From positions 80,145-144,144 of the forward strand of contig CM034134.1 in NCBI GenBank assembly GCA_019914995.1: a stretch of 64,000 nucleotides of DNA, given 5' to 3'. Shown here piece by piece: positions 22,614-35,400 of the stretch (position 1 is the first letter of the stretch; every line of letters begins with the position of its first letter). This DNA is from Acanthochlamys bracteata. Lineage: Eukaryota; Streptophyta; Magnoliopsida; Pandanales; Velloziaceae. The translations under genes and the position numbers were made by a program. Under the pieces are notes generated by a model, which was not told the origin of the DNA, made no database searches, and saw only the letters and a program-made list of their open reading frames with translations.

Positions 22614-25346
22614 TGCCGTCTTCTAGCTTGATATGTTAACTGTAAAGATAGGCGGAAGGAGTTGTGCCATGCTCCAGCAGTAGCTGCAAATTATGTTCTT
22701 GCCTATTATTTTCAGTCATCAAGGCTAATGGCTTTTCCTGGTTAATTCAACCTTCACATATCTTGTATTGAAAGTGGAGTAGTGTTGACTCTGCTCGTAA
22801 GTTGTACACTTACAGAAAATTTCACCACCTTACTGAGTAATGGAATTTAATTTATAGTTTTGTTTCAAAGAGCTTGCTTGATGCTGTGAGTACATATATG
22901 CAAAGTTAGTATGTCATTGATTTCTTAAGGTCATTTATTCTAGTTGTAGTCCTCCTCCTGTAAACATTGAATTAGGGTGGTGACATGTAGAAGCTCCACA
23001 CTTCTTCAACCTCTCTGTCCTACGAGAACTACACAAAACATGTTTACAACTATTAGTCTGTAGTTGCAATTTTAAAGTATTTTCTTTCCATATTTTAGTC
23101 TTTATATTTAGCATCAGATGTGGCTTATGCCATTCAAAATATCTGAGAATCTACTGATTTAGAACTTTACATTATATTGATATTATTCTTTGTACTTTAT
23201 TGCAACATTTTAGGAGCCCTGCTTGATTTTGTTTTGATTGCTACATAATTTGTAGCATGGTACTAGGGCAGTATATATTAAGATGGAGACGTTTCATATG
23301 CATTGATTATTTTGTTTAGCTCTATTTTTTGGAAGAAATGAATAAGCAAATTGTGTAGTGGATGCCTATCAGGATAATTCCTATGGTAATTTCTGAAGAA
23401 GATGTATTCACTAGTTTTGCTCAGAGTTTGCTGCACGCAGCTACTGCAGTGTTATAGATTATAGCTTCTGGATGGGTAATCTTGCTTTGTACCTGTTTTG
23501 AAGATAGTCCCATGTCCATTTTGTAGCTACGTAGAATGGATTTATATTTTCTAGTCTTCTATTCTTCGTTCTTGATTACTTTAAATGTCAAATTATGCTT
23601 ATATTACTGAAATTGATGTTGTTCACTCATTTGGTACAACTGATCATGACAATGTTGTGTGTTCTAACTCTTAGTAGTCGTGAATTAGGAGATGCTTAGT
23701 CTTGATTTGAGATGGATTCCAGGGAAATCTCTTTATTCTTGATCTTGAGTAATTATTTCAATATCTAGTGGAAAATTATTTTTAATGACAAGGCTTAATT
23801 CTTGGGTGGAATTTTTTCCTAGATGTGATAGTTTTATTTTTTCCTAGATGCGATAGTTTTATGGCGTCACTTCTATATTTTATGATTTTTTCCCTGGACA
23901 AATATCCTCTCTGGACAGTTGGGGAGTGCTGACAACCACCTTCACTATAGTAAGTTAAAATTATTTGAATGTGGATTTCTTTTCCTCAAATCTTCCTCAG
24001 TTTGACTCTTATGTTTACCTGTCTGATGCTTCTTGGTTCAGGTTCCTTCTGCAAGATAAACTTCGTACTAGAATATGCGTAAAAACTCAAAGTTATGTCT
24101 TTATATGTGGATGGGGGGATTATGTGATCTCACTACCTATGATGGACAGGCTCACATGGGAAGCACATCTTGGGAGCGTACGTGAATCATGTGTTGTAAG
24201 TATTGGCATGTCACAGAATTTTCACCTCTGATTCCTTTAATTTTCTCTGTCCTTACATATGAAATCTAGAATGGTGATCAATTTCAGCATCTGATTTATA
24301 ATGTCTCATTTGCGGGTCTGTTTTATACATCAGTATCCAAAACTGTTTCCATGTAGCTTGTTCTACTTAATGAGATTCATATTTCCTCTTTGTAACATGC
24401 TGTTTGTGTAGTGTGCTAATCTTGATCGTTCTCTAAGTAGTCTTTTTTCTACAAGGAATTTTTGCAAAAATGCAGTGTCAGAACAGGGTGTTGTAGTCAT
24501 GACACTAGCGAGTTTCAAGGTCCCATTCCTGCCAATGGATGTCTCGCAAAGTTAAGGTGCTGGAGCTTGCTTTGCATGTTGGTCAGCGATCTGGGGACTG
24601 GAATATTATCAGGTAACACTCGAGGATCTCTTTTCTATGCCTATGCTTTTGCAAGTTTTGTTCCACTAAAACAGTACCAGCTACTACAATCGTTCCCTTT
24701 CTGTTGTGTTGTGAGAGAGGACGGAGCTTTATTATGTTATTACTAGTCTTTGCCCTCTCCTCAAGCCGATAATTATGTTGATAAATTTTGACTTGGTATT
24801 ACAAGAAATTTCTCATACATGGTTTGGTTTCAAATATCTCAAGCCGCATATTGGTCATGGCTCGCTGTTCTTTCTGAATGGGTGCCAGCCTTCTCTCTGT
24901 TTCATAAATGTTTTTATTTCTTTGAGCTTTCTAAGCCCTACCTCTTAAAACATCCACTTCTGCAACCAACCGTAATGAAAGTAGATGGCTGTAGAATTTA
25001 AAAAGAGCAGGCATGTTCTACTAACTATTTTTTAGCGATTGGGCTCTGGTATATTCTAATTGACATGTGCCATGTCGCTTACTGCTCTATTAATATTCTT
25101 TGTTCATCCAGATTAGAAAGGTAGTTGAATAGGGAATTGTTAGATTTCAAACACATGGAGAGGGACTCTGATTCATAAATGTCAAACCCCAGTGAGGCTC
25201 TTTTATGAACTCTGAATTTTCCTGACAGTTTCCTGTACTTCATTTCTTATATATACTCAGGAACATGACAAGGAAGCGAACTGACTACATATACAGCGAA
25301 GTTCTCCACCAAACTCACTAGTGGGGATTTGAGAAAGAGCAGAAAG
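22614..25346. other. 2.7-kb non-coding region, MTERF4 3' flank to PME-e promoter
   Basis: No recognisable protein. Several isolated splice-like signals occur on plus: a TTGGTTCAG acceptor-like site near 24040, and a block at about 24476-24612 flanked by AATGCAG and CAG|GTAAC. These would fit a spliced long 3' UTR of MTERF4 or an unannotated non-coding transcript. A short duplicated segment lies at about 23812-23862. The PME-e leader should lie just before 25347. Confidence 0.4.
23812..23862. repeat. Two-copy 27-bp direct repeat
   Basis: TTTTTTCCTAGATG followed by TGATAGTTTTAT or CGATAGTTTTAT occurs twice in a row, differing at one base. Confidence 0.75.
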
Positions 25347-27955
25347 ATGATGGATTCAGTGAAGTCCTTCAAGGGTTATGGCAAGGTGAACGACGTCAAA
25401 GTTCGTGAATTCCACTGCAAAACTCGCCGCCGCCTTCTCATCACTACCTCAGCCCTTATCCTTCTCATCATCATTGCCATTGCTGTGATTGTCGCTTTTG
25501 TCGTAAACAAGCAGAGGGATAGTTCAGAGTCTAGTTCCCTAATGACACAGTCTGTCTCGCCTTCCACATCCATAAAGGCTGTATGCGCTGTTACGCTATT
25601 CCCAGACTCATGCTTCTCCAGTATCTCCTCAGTTGAAGGTTCAAGTGCCATTACTGACTCTGAAGAGCTGTTCAAAATATCTCTCAAGGTAGCCGTCGAT
25701 GCTGTCTCGAAGCTGGCTTCTTTACCAGATACTGTAAAAGTCACAGCCGGAGATGAGAGGCTCCGCACAGCACTTGGTGACTGCAAAGAGCTGTTTGCAG
25801 AAGCAGTGGACAAGTTGAACAACTCCCTGGTGTCACTGGCATCAGGTGAGAAGTTGCTGAGCCCTGCAAAGCTTGATGATCTTAAGGCATGGCGCAGTGC
25901 GGCATTGACGGACTTGGAGACATGTCTTGACGGCTTTGAGGGCACCGTAGGTGATGTCAAAGACAAATTTGCAGCAGCAATACAGAATGCAAATGAGCTC
26001 ACAAGCAATGGGCTGGCAATTACTTCGGGCATCGCAGGAGTACTTGGCTAGGACTACCATTTCACCGCAAACTGCTTGCAATGGAAGATGATGGCATGCC
26101 AACATGGACCACAGCATGGCAAAGGCGAGCTCTGCTGCAGAAGGCTGCAGGATTACTTCCTAATGTGACTGTAGCGAATGATGGGAGCGGGGATGTGAGG
26201 AGTGTCGGAGAGGCAGTAGCAATGGCACCGAAGAAGAGTTCAGTGCCATTTGTAATTTATGTGAAGCAAGGCTTATACCAAGAAAATGTAGAGGTCGACA
26301 AGACCAAGTGGAATGTGCATGTAGTAGGGGATGGAATGTACAAGACAATCATCTCCGGCAGCCGGAATTTCATTGATGGCACACCAACTTTCTCCACCGC
26401 TACCTTTGGTAAGATATTCATTCCGACACCCCTTCTTTGTTAGTATACGTTTAGAAGCTCATCAACTACTCTCATTCATGGGTTAAGTTATGTGTTTAAT
26501 TTAGTGAAATAGACTTTCAATCTCCAGAAATCAGTCAATGAGATGCTCTGAATTATTGCATAAAATTTGTCAACCTGAAGAACCTTTAATAAAGCAAGTT
26601 TGAACAAACTGTTGATTTCATTGTTCGTTAGATCATCACACTACTGCTTGCCTTATGATTCAGGTTGGCAATTTGATCGAGTCCTCGCACTTCTCTTTAA
26701 AACATTTGAAAAGCTCCGAGTGTTTTGTATGCTTGTAGGGGGTCAAGCATTGTTACACGCGGACCAAGAGGACATTATTTGCGATCTATATCATAGCTGA
26801 TGTTTAAGTGTTTAAATATTAGTATAGTTGTTACATAACTAGTAGACTAGTAGTGAAGCTCTTATCTTGCCAGTAGTATGCAACTGTTTCTATAGTTGCT
26901 GTGTAGGTAGTAGCATCGTTACTATCAAACAATTGGCAATGTTTTAGGAACATAGCTCTCATCTTACCTGTAGTATATAGCTGTTATGTCAACCCGTTTT
27001 TCAGTTGTGTAACTAATAGTAACTAGTTGTATGTTTACTCTATCACTAGTAGCAATCTTGGGCCATACTTACTAGTTGTAGTGTAACTAGGATTATGCAT
27101 GGTTCCACAGTTAGCCACTACTACAGCTGCTATGTAACTAGTATACTGGAGTTCCTTATAACTATGCTTCTAGTAGTTCTCGTTGTTTCAATGATTACTA
27201 GAGTATGAACCAGTATTCTTGCATTATTCAACAATTTTGGTAACGAGAAGTTCCTATTCATGTTCTAAATGCTCCTCAGCTGCTGTTGGGAGGAGGTTCA
27301 TGGCTAAGGACATTGGTTTCAGAAACACAGCTGGTCCACAGAAGCACCAGGCAGTAGCCCTGCGATGTGGTTCTGACCTCTCCATTTTCTACCATTGCTC
27401 ATTCGATGCATACCAGGACACATTATACGTTCACTCTCTTCGCCAGTTTTACCGTGAATGTGACATTACAGGCACAGTCGACTTCATCTTTGGTGATTCT
27501 ACAGTTGTTTTGCAAGGGTGCACTATTCGTCCAAAGCAGCCTTTAGCCAACCAAAAGAACATCATCACTGCTCAAGGCCGCAAAGACCCCAATGAGAAGA
27601 CTGGCATCTCGATTCAACACTGCAATATAACTGCATATGAACCCTTATCTGCTCCAACATACCTAGGCCGACCTTGGAAGAACTATTCTCGCACCATCTT
27701 CTTCCAATCAGATATCGGAATGCTTGTTGATCCCTCAGGGTGGTTGCCATGGGTTCCAGGCACCGTCCCACCGGATACTATTTACTATGGTGAGTATAAG
27801 AATACCAGCCCAGGATCTAACACTGCAAGGCGAGTTGTGTGGCCTGGGTACAAGCCTGTGCTCAATGACAAGGAAGCTCAGAAGTTCACAGTTCATTTTT
27901 GAAAGGTGAGGAATGGATTCCAGAGAAAGGTGTGACTTTTGCATCTAACTTGTAA
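25347..27955 (+). pseudogene. PME-e: membrane-anchored pectinesterase gene with two frameshifts
   Basis: Pectinesterase precursor gene whose reading frame is interrupted twice. Exons are 25347-26408 and 27280-27902/27955 with an 871-bp phase-1 intron. The first frame encodes a signal-anchor (TTSALILLIIIAIAVIVAFV) and PRO region (CAVTLFPDSC, LGDCKELF, DLETCLDGF) and ends at TAG 26049-26051. Directly after, in the frame offset by one missing base, come LPFHRKLLAMEDDG, RRALLQ and the catalytic domain (NVTVANDGSGD, GLYQENV, QAVALR, YQDTLY, DFIFGD, LGRPWKNYSRT). The second break is in the tail at about 27888-27900: TGA at 27900 follows a T5 run, while the frame one base away reads GEEWIPEKGVTFASNL to TAA at 27953-27955. 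Each break equals one lost base. Either this is a young pseudogene or the assembly has errors; motif conservation argues for recent loss or error. Relatives have WLSAAL where this reads AWRSAAL. Confidence 0.85.
26409..27279 (+). other. Enlarged PME-e intron with TAGTA-rich sequence
   Basis: GT (GTAAGATATT) to AG (GCTCCTCAG) intron of 871 bp at the same codon where the five sister genes have introns of 81-232 bp. From about 26810 to 27190 it is made of degenerate ACTAGTA/TAGTAGT-rich sequence, resembling the composition of the array downstream of the gene. Confidence 0.75.
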
Positions 27956-29491
27956 CCTTCTGTTCTTACTACTCAGAGAGAAACATCTTTCGTATAAAAA
28001 ATGTTGCTTCATATGTTAATATTAAGGTAGTAACTTGTTGTGTATTTGAAGATACTCATACGTGCCAGTAGCATAAAAGTCTATTACTATTATAAATCTA
28101 ATGTTAATAATGTATACTATAATTTATGCAACTGGTATACGTGCAGCCTTGATAGTATAACTGGTAATATATAGTATAGAAAGTGTAATATAGAACTTTT
28201 ATTAGCTATATACCAGTAGTATATAAAGTGTAGTATAAACTCTATGTACTAGCTTTATACTTGAAGTACAAAGTGTAGTATAAACTCTATATGCTAGCTC
28301 TATACCAGTATACAAAGTACAGTATAAACTCTCTATACTAGTTTTGTTCTTGTACTACAAAGTCTAGTATAAAATCTTGATAAAAGCTATATATTTCTTT
28401 ATGAAGTGTAGTACAAGCCTTTATACAAGCTGTATAATAGTAATACAAAACATAGTATAATCTCTTTACACTAATTATTTACTGGTAATACAAAGTATAT
28501 ATAAATCGTTAACTAGCTATATACTAGTAATGCAAAACATAGTGTAAACTCTTCAACTAGCTATATACTAGTAATTCAACTTTTTATACTAATTATAAAA
28601 TACATTTGCATTCCTAGTGTATGACTAGTATAAAGGCTTTATACTACAGTTGGTACTACAAGTATGAAGGTATTCTAAAAGTTAGTATGTAGTTAGTAGA
28701 AAGAGTTTACATTACACTTCGTATTACTACGGTATAGCTTGTATAAAGGCTTTATATTACATTTTGTACTACAAGTATAAAGCTAGCATAATACACTTTT
28801 TGTCTATCCTACAATTATAAAGCTAGCTTAAAGGCTTCTATAGTTCTACTACATATTATAAGTATTATAAGACAGTATAAAGAGTTTGTAATATGCTTAT
28901 ATACTACTAGTATATAGTTAGTATAATGGCTTTATACTACAAAACTCCATAAACTACTATTAAGCTAATAAAAAGAGCTTATAATGTACTTTCTACTTAT
29001 TAAAGTTATTACAAAAGCTTTGTGCCAGACTTTCCAACTGCAATATATTACTAGATATACTAACACTATTCTATACGAGTTATTCTGACAGTATCCTAAC
29101 ACTGTTGTAATAGTTATAATATACTGCTGGTTGTCCTAACAACATACTAGTTACCCTATTACATTGCTCAGCAGGACGTTAAAGTAACTTCAATGAAGCT
29201 TTAAAGAAATGGTAACAAGGAAATGAACGGAGCACTTTCGAGTGCAACTCACTAATTTACTCATAAAAAATATTTAACTTTTACAAGCACTTTTAAGGGA
29301 AAAACCCCCGTAAGTGAGTACGTCGCCTCTCTCTAGTATCTCAAGTTACAATGGTATCCTTCAGAAGGGTGCAGAAAAGAAATGCACGAAATGTAAATTT
29401 GTCTTCCGTGCAAAAAATAAAGCACGCCTTCATCATTTGCCTACACTACGACTGCGTCTTACTTCTAAAGATTGACCTGCCAATCCCTGGC
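27956..29491. other. PME-e / TOP1 convergent spacer
   Basis: Apart from the 45-bp array there is no supported gene. The last about 200 bases should be the TOP1 3' UTR on minus. Confidence 0.55.
28180..29010. repeat. Degenerate ~45-bp minisatellite in inverted arrangement
   Basis: On plus, AGTATAAAC-type cores recur at 28232, 28277, 28321, 28366, about 28410, 28454, about 28496 and 28541, a period of 42-45 bases. From about 28600 the reverse-complement core (CTTTATACTAC and variants) recurs near 28637, 28704, 28750, 28833, 28883, 28930 and 28978. The two halves therefore face each other around about 28590, and a transcript through the array could fold back on itself. Confidence 0.75.
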
Positions 29492-32400
29492 TCAGAATCT
29501 GTAGTCAGGATCAACATCCATGGCCCAGGTGAATTTTGCAATAAGTGACTTGTTGAAAATCTGATACCAAAATGCAAAATAACCAAGTAATAAGTAATTG
29601 ACAACCTCTACTTAATAATGTTTTTGATAAGATGAACTCAAATGAGACACAAACAAAGATCTAACATTACAATAACATAGTACAGAAGTAAAGGTTATAG
29701 GTAAAGTGAAAGACTCCAAAGCAAGAACGGAAAACCTTTTCAATAGGAACTTCATTTCGCTTGCACCAAGCTACTGTAATTCTAGGATCAAGATAATTGA
29801 TTTTCGATGTCCCCAAGGCTATCGTCTTAAGGTCTTCCTTCGTCTTCTTCTCTATTTCCATCTTCTCTATTTTCGCATCTAATTGAGCAATTTTCTTTTC
29901 CAGCCTATAGAAGGTGCCATAAACGTTACCAGACAGAATTTGAAGGTCAGACTTTAATATAAGCAAAAATTTTGAGCCAGAACTTACGATTCTACAGACA
30001 TATTCTTCCTTGTCTTTCCTTCTGCATCTTTCAGTGGGGGTTTCCCTTTCTTTACCCTACTGAGATTCTCCTTCAAGTCCTTACGTTCAGCCTATATCAT
30101 CAGTGAAAATTTAACGGAACTACGCATTGAAGTCCACATTAAGAGTGGAAAGCCACTAGAAAAAGTAATAATGTTGATAAGTTTCAGATGAAAAAGAGAT
30201 ATGAAAAGTCAAACCTTCAAGCTATCTACCCTCTCATTCAATCTTGACATTTGGCTTTCATGGGATTTGGAGACAGTACGTTGGTGATTGCAAATGATGG
30301 CAACCTTTAACATTCAAAAAATTTAGCTGTCAGTTCCACCAATGGCAATAGATAAACGAAAGATACAATGAACAAGAAGTTTCACAGGTGACCTCTTTGT
30401 TCGCTTGCTGATAAACAGCAATCTTTTCTGGAAGAGTCCCATCTTTGGTCCCTCTATTCAACTGCCATAGAAAAGGAGTCAGATATACGCTTGTATGAAT
30501 ATATCTTGACGTATAGATAAATATACTTGTTTCTGTGCAAGTACATGTATCTAAACATTCCATAAGCCAGATAATCTCAGGCAAATTTAGAAAGCGGATG
30601 CCTCAAGCCAATATGTCACATGTATTCCTGTTCATTTATGAGCAAAGACAGTTAAAGTGGGTCTGTTATTTAGGTATCCCTACGAAATCCAGAGTGATCT
30701 AATGGATATACAGGCTTGTCAATTTGCAAAGAACAAATACCAAAATTACACTTCAAGGAGACAGGACAAAGGTTGCAGAAGAATAGAAATCCGGAAAGTA
30801 AACCTGTGCACATCCTGGGATTAAAATGGCTAGTTAAATCTAAACACCTACCATGCCATCCAAGGTGATCGAAGCATTGTATGTACGGAAGACTTTAGCT
30901 GTAAGCCCAGGCATAAGACCCTTCAGATGACTGTTAAGCTTACTCGTATCCAACAAGTCAAAAAGGTCATCCCCTGGTTCTTTTTTGCCTTTACCAACTC
31001 TTCTCACTAAAAAACCAATGGTTAGCGAATATACATCAAATTAGATAAAACTATTTACATATTATGAACAATTACCAGTTTGAAACTCGCCAATTGCCTT
31101 ATAAACAGGTAGCTCAACTTCTACGGTGTTGAAGTATCTTATTGAATCCTTACCAAGAAAGTCGAACTGGGCAATGGAAAATGAGCTTGTAGTCATACTT
31201 TAAAATGTATCCAACTAGTCATGTAGAAAGCAGTAGGCAGAAGGTTCTACCTGAATCTTGTTTGGTGGAACCAAGGTGACATTCTCCACTTTCAAGGTGC
31301 AACACCCGACTGTATCAGCTTCATCATCATCCTGCGTAAGCATACAAACAACATATTTGAATGAACTATTCCCTTATTATCATCCTACATAAGCATACAA
31401 GCGTACATCCACCAACCTTCTCATTGCCTGCCCTAAGTGCTAGTTTATCGATCAGATAGGTTGCCACTGCTATTTGCCGTTTAGTAGAATCTCTATCAGT
31501 AAAATCTTTTGTATAATTTGCCCGAATTTGATGTATATAATCCTGCAAAATATTTAATTGACCAGTGATGTCGAACCACCATTATATTTGCAAAATGCTT
31601 TATTCTTTACCTTCAATAACCTAGACTTTTCGTACTTCTCTTTGTCACTCTGGCCTTTTAAAGTACTGCTGGCTGCTAGAAATACATACTTGGATTCTTT
31701 GGGATTGATTGGGTCATTCCAAAATGCAAGCCAGGTAACTGTATTGTCATGCCTTACTTCTTTCCACCTGAAAAAGGCACATCAAATCTTAAACAACTCC
31801 GAAGGTAAATATGATGCAAGTAGCAAACTCAAGCCCCTCCCAAGAACAAGCCTAACCATTTACATAGGAACATCCCATTGTTCTCACAACATGCTATAAG
31901 AAGAACAAACCTTTGACCAGGTAGTGGGCATTCTGGTACCAGAGCTCCTTTTCCAATATTGATTGTAATCTCTTTAGGCTGAATGCGCCTTTTCAGCTTA
32001 CCCATCTGTATAAAATTCGAAAACATCAGATAAAAGCAAAAATCAAATACAAACACTAAATGTGGTCATGAACCTTGGGGTGCTCTCCACGACCTCTGAA
32101 TAATCCTGGTGGTTCCACTCGGAAATTTCCCACCTGTACTTAGTAACATGCAAAATGTTTTCAGTAGGCTGGTGCACTGAGCAATAGCAAAAGGAGACGT
32201 GCAAAAGCCAAAACCTTTTGACTAGCATCTGGATTGGCAAGCTTTAACCAAAAATGGGGACGGCAGCAACAAATTGAAAGATATCATACCTCTGGATTTA
32301 ATAAGGCTTGTGCTATTATACTTATCTATTATATGAGGTTTTTGCATAAGTGATGAACTTATTGTTTATAACACATGATGGAGGTTCTCAAGGGAAAATC

Positions 32401-35400
32401 AATAACATAAAATAAAGAAACTAAGATTTAAGAAATAACTTTTCCAAAAAGCCCAAGGTTAGACAGTCTACTCTATATCACAACAAGCAATCAAAGTCTG
32501 AAGCTTAAAAGCATAACTTTGTAGTTAAAATAGTCAGGATGTACCTTCTCTTTCACACCATCAACAATAGCCCACATATACTTCTCTTCTTGCTTCATTT
32601 TTTCTTCTTTCAAAGCCTTCTTCTCCTGCATTCGAAATCCAACATATGCTAAAACCATTTCAACTATATAAACAGAAATAATCAGCACTTATTGTATAAA
32701 GTATAGCACCAAGAATGGAATTAAAGCAAGTCAAAAGACAATTTCTAATGTATGAGTTTGACAGTCAATAAATATTTGGTCACGAGCTTCTGCAAAACAC
32801 TTGCACCACATGCAACACTAACATTTCCAAGACTCATGAATCAAATGCGAACTTGGAATCAGGGATTAAAAGACTATTTTTCATCCAACTTTATCATTTA
32901 GTCATGGTTCCTAGTTATAGCAGACTGCAACAGGAGGCGTCTCGAGGCAATCAGAGGAAATTGTTTGGACCATCTTTTCAAGTAGAAGGACACTAGTCAT
33001 GCAGATAGGGTATTGGGTGCAATTACAAAAATCAGCTAGCATCCTCAGTCTGGGTTTCATGAAAAGTAACTTTTTGTTAGAACCATACCATTTTAAATAC
33101 AATAGCGTTTGGGTTCAGACTTAACACATACAATCATACCAATAACTGATTCATAGTTATTCATTCAAGCGTTAGAACCATGCCATTTTTAAATACAATA
33201 GCGTTTGGGCTCAGACTTAAACATACGACCAAACGAATAACTCATTCATAGATATTGATTCACGCATTAGACCATACCATACTTAAATGCAATACCATTT
33301 TGGCTCGACTTAAACAAAAACCCAAACCAATAACTATTCATAGTTATTCATTCATGCATAACGTGAACAACTTTTCCTGTGTTTATTACTTCGAAGGCTT
33401 CTAACGTCCAAGTGGAGGACTGGGTTCAGGTCGGCAGCCATCTTAAAATCCCGTCAGCTATTTTCTATATAGATTCTTTGTGGAAGGATCCATGCAGCTA
33501 CCCAGTTAGTGGAGTAAGGATCAGTTGAAGAAGAAGATACATGAAGTAAGAAATGGACTACATCACCAAACATGTGGCATTCCATATACTACTCAAGTAC
33601 ATATTCAAGGTTTCCATGGCAACAAGGGAATGAAACATATTCCTAACGCCTAAAACTCTAAGGACCTATGCGCAAGGTAACCAATAAGTAGTATAGTTGC
33701 ATATATGCATGACACAAATAATATTGCCTACATCTAACATCAGATTACTCATTTTTTATGAGGTATTTTTAAGAGTTCAAAGTTCTTAGTAGAAACATCA
33801 TTACTTTTCCAGCAAACTGTGTCAGCTATCCTTATAGTGGATGTGCATGTTTTCAGACATACACTGACCTAAAACATGCTTTGCTGACAATACGATTGAG
33901 AAATGATCTTATATATTTGATTTGGTATTGCGATAAAGCTCTTTTATCGTTGCAACTCCAAATTCAATGTACACAGGGATCAATAGGAAAAGATGCAAGA
34001 AGCCTATGAAAACCCAAAAGTCAGCATAAGATGCATGACAAGATCCAGCAGAAAATTTTCAGAAGTGAAATAGTTAAATCAGTTTACGTGTTTTTGTAAC
34101 CATATGTACCTCTGAGCTCATTTGCTTCTTCTTTTCCTTCTCCCTCAGATGCCACTCATAAATTGGGGTGAAATTACAGAGCTCAAACTTCTTGATGACA
34201 TGGTCTTTACCAAGTATACTCTTCCAGTCATTCCAGAAGTTCTCGATAAATTTTGGCTTGTTAGCATAATCGGTATCTTTCATCACAGCAAACATTGTTG
34301 CAACCTGGGAACATACACTATTATCAGGAAGGAGAATGGGAAAACAACAACAGAAACATTGCAAAGACATTACTAGCTTTTAACAACAAATACAATGAAG
34401 ACCCCAAACTTAAAGATAGAAGAAACAAATACTAACAACAGAAAAACCAAGACAAAAACATAAAAAAGATGTCATTGCAACAAGTAATTTATAGATTAAC
34501 AGAACCTACCTCCTCTTCATCAGGTTTCAGATCAACTTCTTTACCATTGTACAACATCTTTACATTATGCGGCCTGTAAGGCGGAGGGAATATGACACCA
34601 TTATGCTCCAAGGTAGTCCATTTCTGCCCACCACCAGACCCTGGTGGCACCTTCAGAGACTTCGAGTATTGTTCATTTTTTGTTACTTTTTTCTTTTTCT
34701 TGATATCTTTTTTTACTGTTGTAACTTTCTTGATGACCTTCGTCACTGAAGATGGTTTTTCAGATGAAGCTGGCTTTTTAATTCTCTGTCTGATAGGTAT
34801 GTGATCACTTTCGTCAGACTCCCTCCCCTCTTTAAGAGAATCTTTCTTAATTTTGGCAGGGAAGGAGTAATCCTGCATCTTTGCTTTCTTGTCGGAAGGT
34901 TCTAAGGAACTGCTAGCACTGAGAGGCCTCTTAGTTGAACCATTCTGCTTGAGATTGGAATTCAAAGGCTTCTCATTATTAGCAGGTTTTGACTGGAATC
35001 TAGAGAGCAGCGGCTTGTCATCATCTGAATCCTCTTCAGAACTACTCTTCTTGATGTTAGAACTCAAAGGCTTCTCATTTGCATTTATCACCTTTTTGGC
35101 AGAGGGACCAGCAGCTGGCTTTGACTGGACCCCAGAAAGAAGTGGTTTCTCATCTTCTGAATCATCTGCATTCTTGGCATTTACCTTTGTTTTCTGCAAA
35201 GGAGATGAAGCAAGCATGAATGACTGCTCTTGTTTGTGAGAATGACTGACGCTTAACGGTATATCATCATCATCAGGATCTTCAGCATACTCTTTCTTGA
35301 TAGACAATTTAGGTTTAGTCTTAGCTGCACTACTAGGTGCCATTTTTTCAGATGAAGTCTGAGTTTTCTGAGCTCCATTGGATCTAAGGCTTAGTGGTTT

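Noticed and set aside
23965-24746. Short plus-strand open frames of 88-94 codons after MTERF4
   Set aside because: No conserved motif, low-complexity Cys/Phe/Ser content and no consistent codon bias; treated as non-coding.
25347-26051. PME-e first frame as a stand-alone membrane PMEI gene
   Set aside because: The catalytic domain follows immediately in another frame with the expected RKLL/RRALL linker, so a frameshift is the simpler reading; kept only as a possible product.
28000-29200. Coding sequence in the TATA/TAGTA-rich array
   Set aside because: All frames are broken by stops; the structure is repetitive DNA.
29351-29548. 65-codon plus-strand open frame
   Set aside because: It overlaps the last TOP1 exon antisense ([13 protein letters not shown]) and has no family resemblance.
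33076-33357. CRISPR-like array
   Set aside because: The units are long contiguous tandem copies without unique spacers, in a plant intron.
34889-35239. 116-codon plus-strand open frame
   Set aside because: It is the antisense shadow of TOP1 exon 1, whose minus-strand reading is clearly the real one.
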